A stretch of DNA of 64,000 nucleotides from Halococcus qingdaonensis (GCF_024508235.1 NZ_CP101943.1:496001-560000); one strand, 5' to 3'; shown: positions 53,694 to 62,937, numbered from the stretch's first letter. Notes: generated from the sequence alone by a model not told the origin. Made by a program: numbers and translations.

Positions 53694-53707
53694 CGATTTC
53701 GAAATCG
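53694..53707. promoter_or_regulatory. Palindrome upstream of mevalonate kinase
   Basis: CGATTTCGAAATCG is a perfect 14-bp palindrome 56-69 bp before the mvk ATG and about 30 bp before its CTGTTAGG box. A regulator-binding site is possible. No other copy was noticed in the window. Confidence 0.4.
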
Positions 53708-53762
53708 ACCGGTTAGCCGACGCATTCGCAACGACTGTTAGGCTCGCCCGCAGAGAACGCGC

Positions 53763-54746
53763 ATGACCGTTTCGAGCGCCCCCGGGAAGGTCTATCTCTT
53801 CGGCGAGCACGCGGTGGTCTACGGCGAACCCGCAGTGCCCTGTGCCATCGAGCGCCGCGCGACGGTCGAGGTGTCGGCGCGCTCGGACGGTCGGCTCCGG
53901 GTCGATGCCGGCGATCTCACCCTCGATGGGTTCACCGTCGAGTACGGCGGCGACGGCGTGCCCGACGTGGACGTCCCGCAGTCGCTGGTCCAGGCCGCGA
54001 CCGGGTACGTCGACGGTGCGGTCGCACAGGCTCGCGATGCGGCCGACGCGCCCGACGTGGGCTTCGACGTGGCCATCGAGAGCGCCATCCCGCTCGGGGC
54101 GGGACTCGGCTCGTCGGCGGCGGTCGCGGTCGCAGGTATCGACGCCGCGACGCGCGAACTCGGCGTCGAACTCTCCACCGAAGAACTCGCCGAGCGCGCC
54201 TATCGCGTCGAACGCGAAGTCCAGAGCGGCGAGGCCTCGCGCGCGGACACGTTCTGTTCGGCGATGGGCGGTGCAGTCCGGGTGGAGGGCGACGACTGCC
54301 GACGGCTCGACGCGCCGAACCTGCCATTCGTCATCGGCTACGACGGCGGTGCAGGCGACACCGGTGAACTGGTCGCGGGCGTGCGCGCACTCCGCGAGGA
54401 GTACGATTTCGCCGCCGACACGGTCGAAGCCATCGGCGATCTCGTCCGCCGGGGCGAGCGCGCGCTCGACGAGGGCGATATCGCCGAACTCGGGCGGCTG
54501 ATGGACGTCAACCACGGCCTCCTGAGTGCGCTCGGAGTCTCGTCGCGCTCGCTCGACGCGATGGTGTGGGCCGCCCGCGAGGCGGGTGCGCGCGGCGCGA
54601 AACTGACGGGCGCGGGCGGCGGTGGCTGTATCGTCGCGCTCGACGAGAGCGAAGCCAGTCGGACGGCGCTCGGCTACACGCCCGGCTGCGTGGAGTCGTT
54701 CCGCGCCGAACTCGACTTCGAGGGCGTGCGCCGGGAGGACGGATGA
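53763..54746 (+). CDS. mvk: Mevalonate kinase
   Basis: GHMP kinase making mevalonate 5-phosphate, 327 residues. N-terminal SAPGKVYLFGEHAVVYGEPAV (5-25), phosphate loop PLGAGLGSSAAVAV (110-123) and a late GAGGGGC motif. GTTAGG lies about 26 nt before the ATG. First gene of the isoprenoid cluster; followed by five micro-hairpins before isopentenyl phosphate kinase. Confidence 0.93.
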   Translation: MTVSSAPGKVYLFGEHAVVYGEPAVPCAIERRATVEVSARSDGRLRVDAGDLTLDGFTVEYGGDGVPDVDVPQSLVQAATGYVDGAVAQARDAADAPDVGFDVAIESAIPLGAGLGSSAAVAVAGIDAATRELGVELSTEELAERAYRVEREVQSGEASRADTFCSAMGGAVRVEGDDCRRLDAPNLPFVIGYDGGAGDTGELVAGVRALREEYDFAADTVEAIGDLVRRGERALDEGDIAELGRLMDVNHGLLSALGVSSRSLDAMVWAAREAGARGAKLTGAGGGGCIVALDESEASRTALGYTPGCVESFRAELDFEGVRREDG

Positions 54747-54900
54747 CGCTGTCTTTGCGAGCAAAGTCGTTCGAAACGGCGAATCCGTTTCGTGATCTCG
54801 AAGTGCCGAAGGCACTTCGAAGAGTCATCGGAAGACCGCAGGTCTTCCGAGATGACGAAAGGCGCGAAGCGCCTTTCGAACCACGAGCAAACGGCAGGGA
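54747..54900 (+). repeat. Array of five micro-hairpins between mvk and ipk
   Basis: Five consecutive perfect hairpins with different stems: 54753-54766 (5 bp), 54772-54792 (8 bp, loop CGAAT), 54798-54820 (10 bp, loop GAA), 54828-54850 (10 bp, loop GCA) and 54856-54878 (10 bp, loop GAA). The fourth is enclosed by a further pairing, GTCATC (54824-54829) with GATGAC (54851-54856), which reuses one base of its own stem and the first base of the fifth, so these foldings partly compete. No gene is present. It lies inside the isoprenoid operon, so the mRNA would contain it. The stem/GNA-triloop form is shared with the repeat at 5582. Confidence 0.85.
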
Positions 54901-54915
54901 ATGGAGCGAAGCGGA

Positions 54916-55644
54916 ATGACCGTGATTCTCAAGCTCGGCGGGAGCGTCATCACCGACAAACACTCCCCGGAGACGCTCGACGAGGAGAACCTCGCGCGCG
55001 CGGCCGCAGCGATCGCGGACTACAACGAGGAGTTGGTGCTTGTCCACGGCGGCGGGAGCTTCGGCCATCACCACGCCAGCGAGCACGGCATCAGCAGTGA
55101 GGCAGGGAGCCACGACGTCACCGGCGCGTTCGCGGTCCACGACGCGATGCGACGGCTGAACGACGCGGTGCTCGTCGCCCTGCACGAGCGGGACGTTCCT
55201 GCGCTGCCGATCCATCCTCTCTCGGCCGCTGCCCGCGACGGCGACGGGGAGCTGTCGCTGTCGACGCCGGTCGAGACGATGCTCTCAGAAGGTTTTGTTC
55301 CCACCATCCAGGCAGACGTCATCGCCCATACGGGGGCCGGCGTCACGGTCGTGAGCGGTGACGAGCTCGTGGTGGCACTCGCCGAACAGTTCGACGCCGA
55401 GCGTGTGGGGCTGTGTGCGGGTGTTCCGGGCGTGTTCGACGAAGAGGGTCGAGTCATCGATCGTATCGAGTCGTTCGCCACGGTTCGGTCGGCGCTCGGC
55501 GGGAGCGACGCGACCGACGTCACCGGAGGAATGGCCGCGAAAGTCCGGGCGCTGCTCGACATGGATGCGCCGGCGTCGGTGTTCGGGCTGGATGGGCTGG
55601 AGGGGTTTCTCGACGGCGGCTCACCCGGGACGCGCGTCGGCTGA
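54916..55644 (+). CDS. ipk: Isopentenyl phosphate kinase
   Basis: Phosphorylates isopentenyl phosphate to isopentenyl diphosphate, completing the archaeal mevalonate branch begun by phosphomevalonate decarboxylase (8175-9146). 242 residues, amino acid kinase fold: ILKLGGSVITDK (4-15), VHGGGSFGHHHA (43-54, catalytic His), and DVTGGMAAKV. Start is the ATG at 54916; an ATG five codons upstream belongs to the hairpin region. Confidence 0.93.
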   Translation: MTVILKLGGSVITDKHSPETLDEENLARAAAAIADYNEELVLVHGGGSFGHHHASEHGISSEAGSHDVTGAFAVHDAMRRLNDAVLVALHERDVPALPIHPLSAAARDGDGELSLSTPVETMLSEGFVPTIQADVIAHTGAGVTVVSGDELVVALAEQFDAERVGLCAGVPGVFDEEGRVIDRIESFATVRSALGGSDATDVTGGMAAKVRALLDMDAPASVFGLDGLEGFLDGGSPGTRVG

Positions 55645-55708
55645 GCGGCGTTTTCTGTGCTGCGTAGCGACCCACGGAGTTTATACCACCCCTGCCCATA
55701 GCCCCACC

Positions 55709-55809
55709 TATCCGAGAGACCGCCCCGGGTGCGGTTCGGGGCGGGCGGGCGGGTCACGCGACCGGCCAGCCAGTCCTTCGTGCGCGCGGGCGGCTCGGGA
55801 GCAACAACT
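55709..55809 (+). promoter_or_regulatory. Structured GC-rich leader of the RNase J mRNA
   Basis: AGTTTATACC at about 55679-55688 puts transcription start near 55709, leaving about 100 nt before the ATG. The leader holds the hairpin CCGCCCC...GGGGCGG (about 55721-55745) and more GC-rich sequence. Long leaders are unusual in this genome, where mRNAs are mostly leaderless; a regulatory or autocontrol role is inferred. Confidence 0.5.
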
Positions 55810-57156
55810 ATGGAAATCGATATCGCGACAATCGGCGGCTACGAGGAAGTGGGCCGGCAGATGACGGCCGTGCGGGCGGGCGAGGACATCGTCGTCTTCG
55901 ACATGGGGCTCAACCTCTCGAAGGTGCTCATCCACGACAACGTCGAGACCGAGCGAATGCACAGTCTCGACCTGATCGACATGGGCGCGATCCCCGACGA
56001 CAGGGTCATGTCTGACCTCGACGGCGAGGTCCAGGCCATCGTCCCCACCCACGGCCACCTCGACCACATCGGGGCCATCTCGAAACTCGCCCATCGCTAC
56101 GACGCCCCCGTCGTGGCGACGCCCTTCACCATCGAACTGGTCAAACAGCAGGTCGAATCGGAGGAAAAGTTCGGCGTCGGCAACGATCTCGTCAAGATGG
56201 ACGCCGGTGACTCGATGGAGATCGGCAACGGGCTCGAACTCGAGTTCGTCAACGTCACCCACTCGATCATCGACGCGATCAACCCCGTGCTCCACACGCC
56301 GGAGGGCTCGATCATCTACGGGCTCGACAAGCGGATGGATCACACGCCGGTGATCGGCGACCCGATCGACATGGATCGCTTCCGCGAGATCGGCCGCGAG
56401 GGCGAGGGCGTGCTCTGTTACATCGAGGACTGCACGAACGCGGGTCGCAAGGGCCGCACCCCGAGCGAGCAACACGCGCGCAATCACGTCAAAGACGTCC
56501 TCTACAGCATGGAGGACTACGACGGCGGGATCGTCGCCACCACCTTCTCCAGCCAGATCGCGCGCGTCAGCTCCATCGTCGAGTTCGCCAAGGACATCGG
56601 TCGCCAGCCCGTGCTGCTCGGCCGCTCGATGGAGAAATACTCCGGTACTGCCGAACGCCTCGACTTCGTCGACTTCCCCGACGATCTCGGCATGTTCGGC
56701 CACCGCCAGTCGGTGGACAGAACGTTCAAACGAATCATGAACGAGGGCAAGGAGAACTTCCTGCCGATCGTCACGGGCCATCAGGGCGAGCCGCGCGCGA
56801 TGCTCACCCGGATGGGCCGCGGCGAGACACCCTACCAGCTCGACGAGGGCGACAAGGTGGTCTTCTCGGCACGGATCATCCCCGAGCCGACCAACGAGGG
56901 CCAGCGCTACCAGTCCGAACAGCTCCTGCGGATGCAGGGTGCGCGTATCTACGACGATGTCCACGTCTCCGGTCACATGTCTCAGGAGGGTCACTACGAG
57001 ATGCTCGACACCATCCAGCCCCAGCACGTGATCCCCGCGCACAACGACATGGAGCATCTCGCGCGCTACGTCGACCTCGCCGAGAGTCAGGGCTACCGGA
57101 TGGGCCGTGACGTCCACGCGACGCGCAACGGCAACGTCATCTCGCTGGTGGAATGA
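55810..57156 (+). CDS. rnj: Ribonuclease J
   Basis: Archaeal 5'-3' exoribonuclease of the metallo-beta-lactamase/beta-CASP group, 448 residues. Zinc motif THGHLDH with His81, His83, Asp85 and His86; beta-CASP motifs in the region [10 protein letters not shown] and [11 protein letters not shown]; later HVIPAHND. Start at 55810 ([15 protein letters not shown]) fits the family; upstream sequence is the mRNA leader. Confidence 0.93.
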   Translation: MEIDIATIGGYEEVGRQMTAVRAGEDIVVFDMGLNLSKVLIHDNVETERMHSLDLIDMGAIPDDRVMSDLDGEVQAIVPTHGHLDHIGAISKLAHRYDAPVVATPFTIELVKQQVESEEKFGVGNDLVKMDAGDSMEIGNGLELEFVNVTHSIIDAINPVLHTPEGSIIYGLDKRMDHTPVIGDPIDMDRFREIGREGEGVLCYIEDCTNAGRKGRTPSEQHARNHVKDVLYSMEDYDGGIVATTFSSQIARVSSIVEFAKDIGRQPVLLGRSMEKYSGTAERLDFVDFPDDLGMFGHRQSVDRTFKRIMNEGKENFLPIVTGHQGEPRAMLTRMGRGETPYQLDEGDKVVFSARIIPEPTNEGQRYQSEQLLRMQGARIYDDVHVSGHMSQEGHYEMLDTIQPQHVIPAHNDMEHLARYVDLAESQGYRMGRDVHATRNGNVISLVE

Positions 57157-58196
57157 GCGCCCCGGCGTCGACAGTGAAGGCGGCCGTCGAGAGCCGGCGG
57201 GAGCTCGTCAACGCGGCGTTCGACGAGCGACTGCCGATCGAGGAACCCGAGCGACTCTACCGTGCCTCGCGCCACCTGCTCGACGCCGGCGGCAAGCGGC
57301 TCCGGCCGGTCGTGACGCTGCTGGTCGCCGAAGCGCTCGTCGATGATGACGTGGCTGGCGAGCAGTACGAGGCCGTGCCGACGCTCGACGGGAGCGACGA
57401 GATCGATCTGATGGCGGCGGCGGCGAGCATCGAGACGATCCAGTCGTTCACGCTGATCCACGACGACATCATGGACGACGACGACCTCCGGCGTGGCGTC
57501 CCGGCCGTCCATCGGGCGTTCGACACCGAGACGGCAATCCTCGCCGGCGACACGCTCTACTCGAAGGCCTTCGAGTTCATGCTCGAAACCGGCGGCCGAC
57601 CCGAGCGCATGGTGCAGGCGCTCTCGGAGCTCGCACAGACCTGTACGCGCATCTGTGAAGGCCAGTCGCTCGATGTCGAGTTCGAGCGCCGCGAAGCGGT
57701 CACGACTGACGAGTACATCCACATGGTCGAGCAGAAGACGGCGGTGCTCTACGCGGCCGCTGCACGGGTCCCGGCGCTCCTGCTCGGCGCGGATCAGGAG
57801 ACCGCTGATGCGCTCGGCGCGTACGGACTCGACGTCGGCCGTGCGTTCCAGATCCGCGACGACGTGCTCGATCTGACGGTGCCGAGCGAGCAGTTGGGCA
57901 AACAGCGCGGCAGCGACCTCATCGAGGGCAAGCGAACGGCGGTGACGCTGCACGCCCGCGAGCAGGGCGTCGACGTCGAATCGCTCGTCACGACAGACGA
58001 CCCGGACGCCGTGACCGAAGCCGAGACCGACGCCGCCGTCGCCACGCTCGAAGAGGCCGGCAGCATCGAGTACGCGCGAACACTGAGTCGCGATCTCGTC
58101 GAGCGCGGCAAGTCCCGGCTCGACGTGCTGCCGGACAACGAGGCACACGAACTGCTCGCCGGGCTGGCGGAGTATCTCATCGAGCGCGGCTACTGA
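57153..58196 (+). CDS. idsA: Geranylgeranyl diphosphate synthase
   Basis: Trans-polyprenyl diphosphate synthase, 347 residues. First Asp-rich motif [12 protein letters not shown] at 104-115, second [10 protein letters not shown] near 230; GGKRLRP at 46-52. Residues before the first motif are consistent with a C20 product (small side chains), but chain length is inferred. Overlaps rnj by four bases, so they are co-translated. Confidence 0.92.
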   Translation: MSAPASTVKAAVESRRELVNAAFDERLPIEEPERLYRASRHLLDAGGKRLRPVVTLLVAEALVDDDVAGEQYEAVPTLDGSDEIDLMAAAASIETIQSFTLIHDDIMDDDDLRRGVPAVHRAFDTETAILAGDTLYSKAFEFMLETGGRPERMVQALSELAQTCTRICEGQSLDVEFERREAVTTDEYIHMVEQKTAVLYAAAARVPALLLGADQETADALGAYGLDVGRAFQIRDDVLDLTVPSEQLGKQRGSDLIEGKRTAVTLHAREQGVDVESLVTTDDPDAVTEAETDAAVATLEEAGSIEYARTLSRDLVERGKSRLDVLPDNEAHELLAGLAEYLIERGY

Positions 58197-58243
58197 GCCC
58201 GCGGAAGCGGACGATTTAGGGATCGGCGGGCCGTACCCTGCCC

Positions 58244-58873
58244 ATGAACGTTCTCGTTGCGGGCGCACATGGACAGGTCGGCCAGCATATCACAGAGCTC
58301 CTGAGCGACAGCGGTCACGAGACGACGGCGATGGTGCGCACCGAATCGCAGGTCGACGAGATGGAAGCGTTCGGCGTCGAGACGGTCGTCGCGGATTTGA
58401 CCGAGGACGTTGCACACGCGGTCGCCGGCCACGACGCGATCGTCTTCGCGGCGGGCTCGGGCGGCGAGGACGTCGAGGGTGTCGACCGTGACGGAGCGAT
58501 CCGGATGATCGAGGCCGCCGAGGAGGAGGGCGTCGAGCGGTTCGTCATGCTCAGTTCGATGAACGCCGACGATCCCGAGGCGGGCCCCGACGCGCTGTAC
58601 GACTACCTGCTCGCCAAACAGGCGGCCGACGACCGTCTCCAGGGGAGCGAACTGACGTACACCATCGTCCGGCCCGGTGCGCTGACCGACGATCCCGCGA
58701 CCGGAGAGATCCGAGCGGCGACGAAACTCGACCCCGGCGAGATCACGCGCGCCGACGTCGCGCGGACGCTCGTGACGGCGATCGACATGGCGAGCACGCA
58801 CGGCGAGACCTTCGAAATCCTGGCGGGCGACGAACCGATCGAGAGCGCGCTTCGCTCGCCCACCGGCGAGTGA
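58244..58873 (+). CDS. NmrA/SDR-type NAD(P)-binding protein
   Basis: A 209-residue atypical short-chain dehydrogenase-like protein with NAD(P)-site VAGAHGQVGQHITELL at 5-20, then VVADLTEDV and LSSMNAD. The Ser-Tyr-Lys triad is incomplete (Tyr in YDYLLAKQAADD may serve). Such proteins act as NADPH sensors or epimerases. Starts MNVLVAG; GATTTAGGG is about 28 nt upstream. Confidence 0.83.
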   Translation: MNVLVAGAHGQVGQHITELLSDSGHETTAMVRTESQVDEMEAFGVETVVADLTEDVAHAVAGHDAIVFAAGSGGEDVEGVDRDGAIRMIEAAEEEGVERFVMLSSMNADDPEAGPDALYDYLLAKQAADDRLQGSELTYTIVRPGALTDDPATGEIRAATKLDPGEITRADVARTLVTAIDMASTHGETFEILAGDEPIESALRSPTGE

Positions 58874-58876
58874 GTT

Positions 58877-59311
58877 TCAGCCCTCACCCTCGTACTCGTC
58901 CTCGGTGATCCGGACAACGAGTTCGTTTTCGTGATCGAACGCGTCCCGTCCAGTGGCAAACGACGGCGCGGCGAGCGATTCGTCTTCGATCGGGTAGACC
59001 CGATACGCATCGCCGGTCTCGTCGGGCTGGACGTGTCCGTCACGGATCGCCTCGGCGAGCGGGCGTGAGAGCCACTCCGTGTCGCTGATCGATGGATCGC
59101 GGACGAGCGCGTCGCTCGCGAAGCGGACGAGATACCAGTTCAGATCGTTGAGTAGCGAGACGGCCGCGCCGAGGCTCACGGTGGTGAGCGAGAGCGTGTT
59201 CGTGTACGGCTCCGCGAGATCGTACGTCGAGAGCGCGCGCCGGGCGGTCTCGCGCGAGAGCAGTTCGTAGCGGAGCTCGCAGTCCCCGCCGACGAGACAG
59301 ACCTGCGTCAC
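58877..59311 (-). CDS. DUF5804-type haloarchaeal protein
   Basis: A 144-residue protein starting at a GTG: MTQVCLVGGDCELRYELLSRETARRALSTYDLAEPY, then TVSLGAAVSLLNDLNWYLVRF and SISDTEWLSRPLAEAIRDG. The sequence is recognisable in haloarchaea without known function. GTG 59311 is preferred because CTTTGAG lies 26 nt upstream and no ATG suits. Convergent with the NmrA-like gene. Confidence 0.72.
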   Translation of the reverse strand: MTQVCLVGGDCELRYELLSRETARRALSTYDLAEPYTNTLSLTTVSLGAAVSLLNDLNWYLVRFASDALVRDPSISDTEWLSRPLAEAIRDGHVQPDETGDAYRVYPIEDESLAAPSFATGRDAFDHENELVVRITEDEYEGEG

Positions 59312-59488
59312 GGCCGGAGGGACGACGGGCGCGCTCAAAGCCGTTTCGTCGCCCGTTTTCGATCGGCGCTCGTCGGGACGGCACGCGGCTGGTGGGCGAA
59401 ACCGGTTCGAAGGAAATTCGATCGCTCGGAACCGGTGGAATCGCTGCCCGTGCAGCGCGCTTTTGCCCCGGCGGTCGCTATCGGTTAC

Positions 59489-59893
59489 ATGGCATTCGAA
59501 CCGGTCGATCTCGACCACGTCGCGATCCGCGTCCGCGATATCGACGAGGCGCTCGAATTCTATCACGATCAGCTCGGGCTCTCGATCCGCGATCGCGAGC
59601 GTTTCGAGTGCGACGAGGTGCCGTTCGTCGCCGTCGCCGCGGGCGGGCGACATCTCCATCTCGTCCCGACCGACGAACCGTTCGATGTCGACGGCGAGCA
59701 TATCTGTATTCTCCTGCGCTCGAACGAGACCGACACGCGCGAAGCGATAGGGCGACTGCTCGACGAGCTCCGCGAGGCCGGCATCGAAGTCGAGGACGAC
59801 GAGCCGCGCGAGCGCCTCGGCGTCTACGGCCGCGACTGGGCGGCCTACGTCCGCGATCCCGACGGCCGCCGGATCGAACTCAAACTCCATTGA
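59489..59893 (+). CDS. VOC-family protein
   Basis: A 134-residue single-domain vicinal-oxygen-chelate protein with DLDHVAIRVRDIDEALEFYHDQLGL at 6-30, metal-ligand segments HLHLVPTDE and RDPDGRRIELKLH. Probably forms a dimer with shared active sites. Substrate unknown. ATG at 59489; a CTTTTGC box lies 25-30 nt upstream. Confidence 0.82.
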   Translation: MAFEPVDLDHVAIRVRDIDEALEFYHDQLGLSIRDRERFECDEVPFVAVAAGGRHLHLVPTDEPFDVDGEHICILLRSNETDTREAIGRLLDELREAGIEVEDDEPRERLGVYGRDWAAYVRDPDGRRIELKLH

Positions 59894-59977
59894 TCGGACG
59901 GCCAGGCGATGGATGCCGGCTCGATTTAAACAGCTAGAGTCATTCGTTACGTCGCTCCGGCTCATTGTCCCATCCGG

Positions 59978-60808
59978 ATGAGTCTCACAATGCAGCCACC
60001 CCTGATCGAAAAGAACGTCGCCGATGTCTGCCGGACGGTTCTCGACGACGCCACTGAGGACGTGCTCGTGGTCGGTCCCTCACCGACGGTCGTCGACGGA
60101 CTGGTAGCGATGCTCGCCGACCGTGCAAACGGGCCATCGGTCCGCCTGCTGGCCACCGAATCGGTGCTCAAAGCGTCGGTGAGCGAGTTCACCGACGCGA
60201 GCGTCATCGCCGATCTGGTCGCCAACGAGAGCCTGTCGCTACGGATGAGTACCGAGCGCCTCGACGGACCGCTGTTGGTCACCGACGACCGGGTCGTCTC
60301 GCTCGTCACCACCGACGAACGGACCGCCGGGCTCGCCACCGACGACGCGTCGTTCGTCGATGCGGCGCGCGAGGAGTACACCGACCGCTGGGCGGATGCC
60401 GAGTCGTTCAACCTCCGCACGCCGCCGCTGTCGCGCGTCCAGGAGAGCCTCGAACGGGAGTTCGATGAGGAACTGGCCGCCGACTTCGAGCGTATGCGCA
60501 TCGCACTCGCCGAAGCGGACGACGATCTCGACGAGGTGGACGTCAGCCTGCTTGCGGCCGCCCGCAACGAGGCGCTGCTGTACGATATCAGCACCTGGGG
60601 CGAGGGCGTCGGCATCGCCAGCCGGGCGACGTTCTCACGGAAGAAGACGCGTCTCGAAGAGGGCGGGCTCATCGAGACCGAGAAAGTACCGATCGACGTC
60701 GGCCGCCCACGCCTCCGGCTTCTGCTCGGCGACGATCGCCTCCGAGGGATCGATGCCGACGAGGTCGTGAGCGTGGCGGCGGAGCTGCTCGCTGCGGCCC
60801 GTCAGTAG
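59978..60808 (+). CDS. tbsP: Transcriptional regulator TbsP
   Basis: A 276-residue haloarchaeal regulator of the TbsP family, known in Haloferax to act together with TrmB on sugar/gluconeogenic genes. The C-terminal winged helix SRATFSRKKTRLEEGGLIETEKVPIDVGRPRLRL is diagnostic; the N-terminal ligand-like domain DVLVVGPSPTVVDGLVAML precedes. A GATTTAAACA box lies about 50 nt upstream; ATG at 59978 or 59990. Confidence 0.88.
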   Translation: MSLTMQPPLIEKNVADVCRTVLDDATEDVLVVGPSPTVVDGLVAMLADRANGPSVRLLATESVLKASVSEFTDASVIADLVANESLSLRMSTERLDGPLLVTDDRVVSLVTTDERTAGLATDDASFVDAAREEYTDRWADAESFNLRTPPLSRVQESLEREFDEELAADFERMRIALAEADDDLDEVDVSLLAAARNEALLYDISTWGEGVGIASRATFSRKKTRLEEGGLIETEKVPIDVGRPRLRLLLGDDRLRGIDADEVVSVAAELLAAARQ

Positions 60809-61647
60809 GTCAGCGTGTAGCCGCCGTCGAACAGCAGATCGCCGCCGTCGAGGTGGCTCGCGTGCTCGGAAAAGCCCATCGTGAAGACGTTCGCCACCTC
60901 GATCGGATCCATCATCTCTGTGACCCTGGCCTCGCCGAGCATGACGTCCTCCACGACCTCCTGTTCGCTGATGCCGCGTTCCTCGGCGGTGTCGGCGATC
61001 TGGTCCGTAACGAGCGGAGTCTTCACGTAGGCCGTCGAGAAGGAGAAGGCGCGGACGTCGCCGTCGCCCTCGGCGGCGATCGATTGGGTGAGCCCCCGGA
61101 GCCCGAACTTCATCATGTTGTAGGCGACCTTGTCGCGCGTGACGTAGTGGCCGTGGATCGAGCACATGTTGCCGACTGCGCCGCCGTCGCCCTCACGCAT
61201 GTGCGGGAGACAGCCCTTCGTCAGCGCGAGCGGCGCGCGGAGCATCGCCTCCTGCATCATGTCGTATTTTTCCATCGGGAACTCCTCGATCGGAGCCACG
61301 GTTTGCAGGCCCGCGATGTTCGTGAGGAAGGTGATTTGCCCACAGTCGGCTGCCCGATCGACCACGTGATCGATGTCGTCGTCATCGGTCAGATCGCCGG
61401 CGACCGTCTCGACTGTCCCGTCGAGATCGAGTGCGTCGTGTTCGGCGACCGTCTCCTCGAGTCCGTCCTCGTCGATGTCGGTCGCCACGGCCGTCAGCCC
61501 GTTGTGGGCGAGCGCGAGCGCCGTCGCTTGGCCGATGCCCGAGCCAGCGCCGGTGACGAGCGCGACGTTGTCGCTCGTGAACCTGGTATCGTCGAGCGTC
61601 AGCACGTCCTCGCGTGCGAGTTCCGGTGGCTCCGTGGGGTCGGTCAT
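60802..61647 (-). CDS. Short-chain dehydrogenase/reductase
   Basis: A 281-residue classical SDR: nucleotide site VTGAGSGIGQATALAL near 31-46, NIAG near 110, catalytic Ser in CSIHG, and Tyr-x-x-x-Lys in AYNMMK. An N-terminal extension of about 25 acidic residues precedes. The C-terminal GGDLLFDGGYTL is typical. Resembles 3-hydroxybutyrate dehydrogenases; substrate unproven. Its stop overlaps the TbsP stop by seven bases. Confidence 0.85.
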   Translation of the reverse strand: MTDPTEPPELAREDVLTLDDTRFTSDNVALVTGAGSGIGQATALALAHNGLTAVATDIDEDGLEETVAEHDALDLDGTVETVAGDLTDDDDIDHVVDRAADCGQITFLTNIAGLQTVAPIEEFPMEKYDMMQEAMLRAPLALTKGCLPHMREGDGGAVGNMCSIHGHYVTRDKVAYNMMKFGLRGLTQSIAAEGDGDVRAFSFSTAYVKTPLVTDQIADTAEERGISEQEVVEDVMLGEARVTEMMDPIEVANVFTMGFSEHASHLDGGDLLFDGGYTLTY

Positions 61648-61717
61648 GGTAGCGCTCTGAACTGCTCCGGCGATACGAATAACGTTTCTGGGAGATGCGT
61701 CTGCTGACGGGACTGGA

Positions 61718-61790
61718 AGCGCGACGGCAGCGAATGGAGCGAACGCTTTCTGCCGAAACGGATGTATCCAGTCGTCGCTGCCGTCGCGTT
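61718..61790. repeat. Long inverted repeat in intergenic region
   Basis: GCGACGGCAGCGA at 61721-61733 pairs perfectly with TCGCTGCCGTCGC at 61775-61787, with the stem extending about two pairs outward around a 41-nt loop. It lies downstream of the ABM-domain gene and upstream of the SDR gene on the minus strand. May be a terminator or attachment point for a regulator; unknown. Confidence 0.6.
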
Positions 61791-61813
61791 AGAAGCGATG
61801 GTTGTGACGTGTG

Positions 61814-62116
61814 CTATTCGTGTGTGATGGCCGTCTCGTAGGTTTCGAGCGTCGGATGGCCCTCGAACATCTCCGTCGGCGCGTCGCCGTCGTGGGCGTT
61901 CGCGAACTGCTCGCTCTCGGTCCACGCCTCGAAGTCCTCCGCCGATTCCCAGTAGGTCTGTGCGATGTAGGTGTTGCCGTCCTCGGGCGGTGTCAGGAAG
62001 TCGAATCTGACGAACCCCGGCTGTTCGGCGATGTCCTCGGAGCTCTCGGTGAAGCGCTCGACGAGCTCGTCCCCGTAGCCGTCCGCGACCGTGAATCGGT
62101 TCGCTGCAACGAACAT
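61814..62116 (-). CDS. ABM-domain (HmoA-like) monooxygenase family protein
   Basis: A 100-residue single-domain antibiotic-biosynthesis-monooxygenase-type protein: MFVAANRFTVADGYGDELVERFTESSEDIAEQPGFVRFDFLTP, then YIAQTYWESAEDFEAWTES. Members of this fold include heme-degrading enzymes. The GTTTATGCC box 26 nt before the ATG supports a leaderless mRNA. Ligand unknown. Confidence 0.82.
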   Translation of the reverse strand: MFVAANRFTVADGYGDELVERFTESSEDIAEQPGFVRFDFLTPPEDGNTYIAQTYWESAEDFEAWTESEQFANAHDGDAPTEMFEGHPTLETYETAITHE

Positions 62117-62184
62117 ACTTCCGTTTGTCCCGCAATCGGCATAAACCTACCGCAACAATGGCCGACACAATAATCCAAAACGGA

Positions 62185-62814
62185 TTATAGAGAGAGCTCG
62201 ACGCGGTTCGGCGGTCGGTGAGTGAGCTCGGCATCGAGATAGCTCGCGAGCCGATCCAGAACGCCGTCGTCGGCGTCGGTGCCGTGGGGCAGCCGGACGA
62301 GGATCGTCTCCGCTTCGGAGACGACGGGATCGTCGGCCATCGCGACGGCGAACAGCTCCTCGGGCGTTACCGGCGTGTCCGAGCGGATGCGGTCGGCGGT
62401 GTCGTCCACGGAGGTTCCGTACTCGGCGCGGACGTCGAAATCGACGGCGACGTCAGCGGTGCTACCGAGCGTGCCGGCGGCGTGAACCTCCTCGGCGCGG
62501 CGGACGGCAGGGACGAGCACCTGCTCGAAATCCATCCCACTTTCCTTCAGTCCGAGATAGGTAAAGGAGAGCATCGAGAGCACGCCATCGACGAACGCCG
62601 GATCGTCGACGGTGTCGAAAACCCCCTCCCTGTCCTTCGGTTTGAGCGTGTGGACGAGTAGCGTGAAGTCCTCGATGGCGTTGACGATGCGCTCGCGGAT
62701 GCGTGCCTCGGCGTTCCGGCGCGACTGGTCGTGTGTCATCTCGGTCTCTCCGCGGAGGAACGCCCGATCGGCCGGCGAGAGGACGCCACGTGGTCTGTCG
62801 GCGTCGTGGTCCAT
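62185..62814 (-). CDS. Conserved haloarchaeal protein of unknown function
   Basis: A 209-residue soluble protein, mostly alpha-helical at the start: DRPRGVLSPADRAFLRGETEMTHDQSRRNAEARIRERIVNAIEDFTLLV, recognisable among haloarchaea. The later part has FVDGVLSMLSFTYLGLKESG. Start at 62814 gives MDHDADRPRG; another ATG 48 bp upstream looks unlikely. A short hairpin ATAATCC/GGATTAT (about 62170-62188) covers the stop codon and may terminate the transcript. I do not know the function. Confidence 0.72.
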   Translation of the reverse strand: MDHDADRPRGVLSPADRAFLRGETEMTHDQSRRNAEARIRERIVNAIEDFTLLVHTLKPKDREGVFDTVDDPAFVDGVLSMLSFTYLGLKESGMDFEQVLVPAVRRAEEVHAAGTLGSTADVAVDFDVRAEYGTSVDDTADRIRSDTPVTPEELFAVAMADDPVVSEAETILVRLPHGTDADDGVLDRLASYLDAELTHRPPNRVELSL

Positions 62815-62937
62815 GTAATCCCTCGATCGGCCGGCAACAAAGGGGTTCGTGGTCCGCTCCATGACGGTTCCCGTTCACGTGCTCGGCCGCTTGGCCACGG
62901 AACGAAGGATTTTCCAACACGCTCGCCAACCGGAGGC

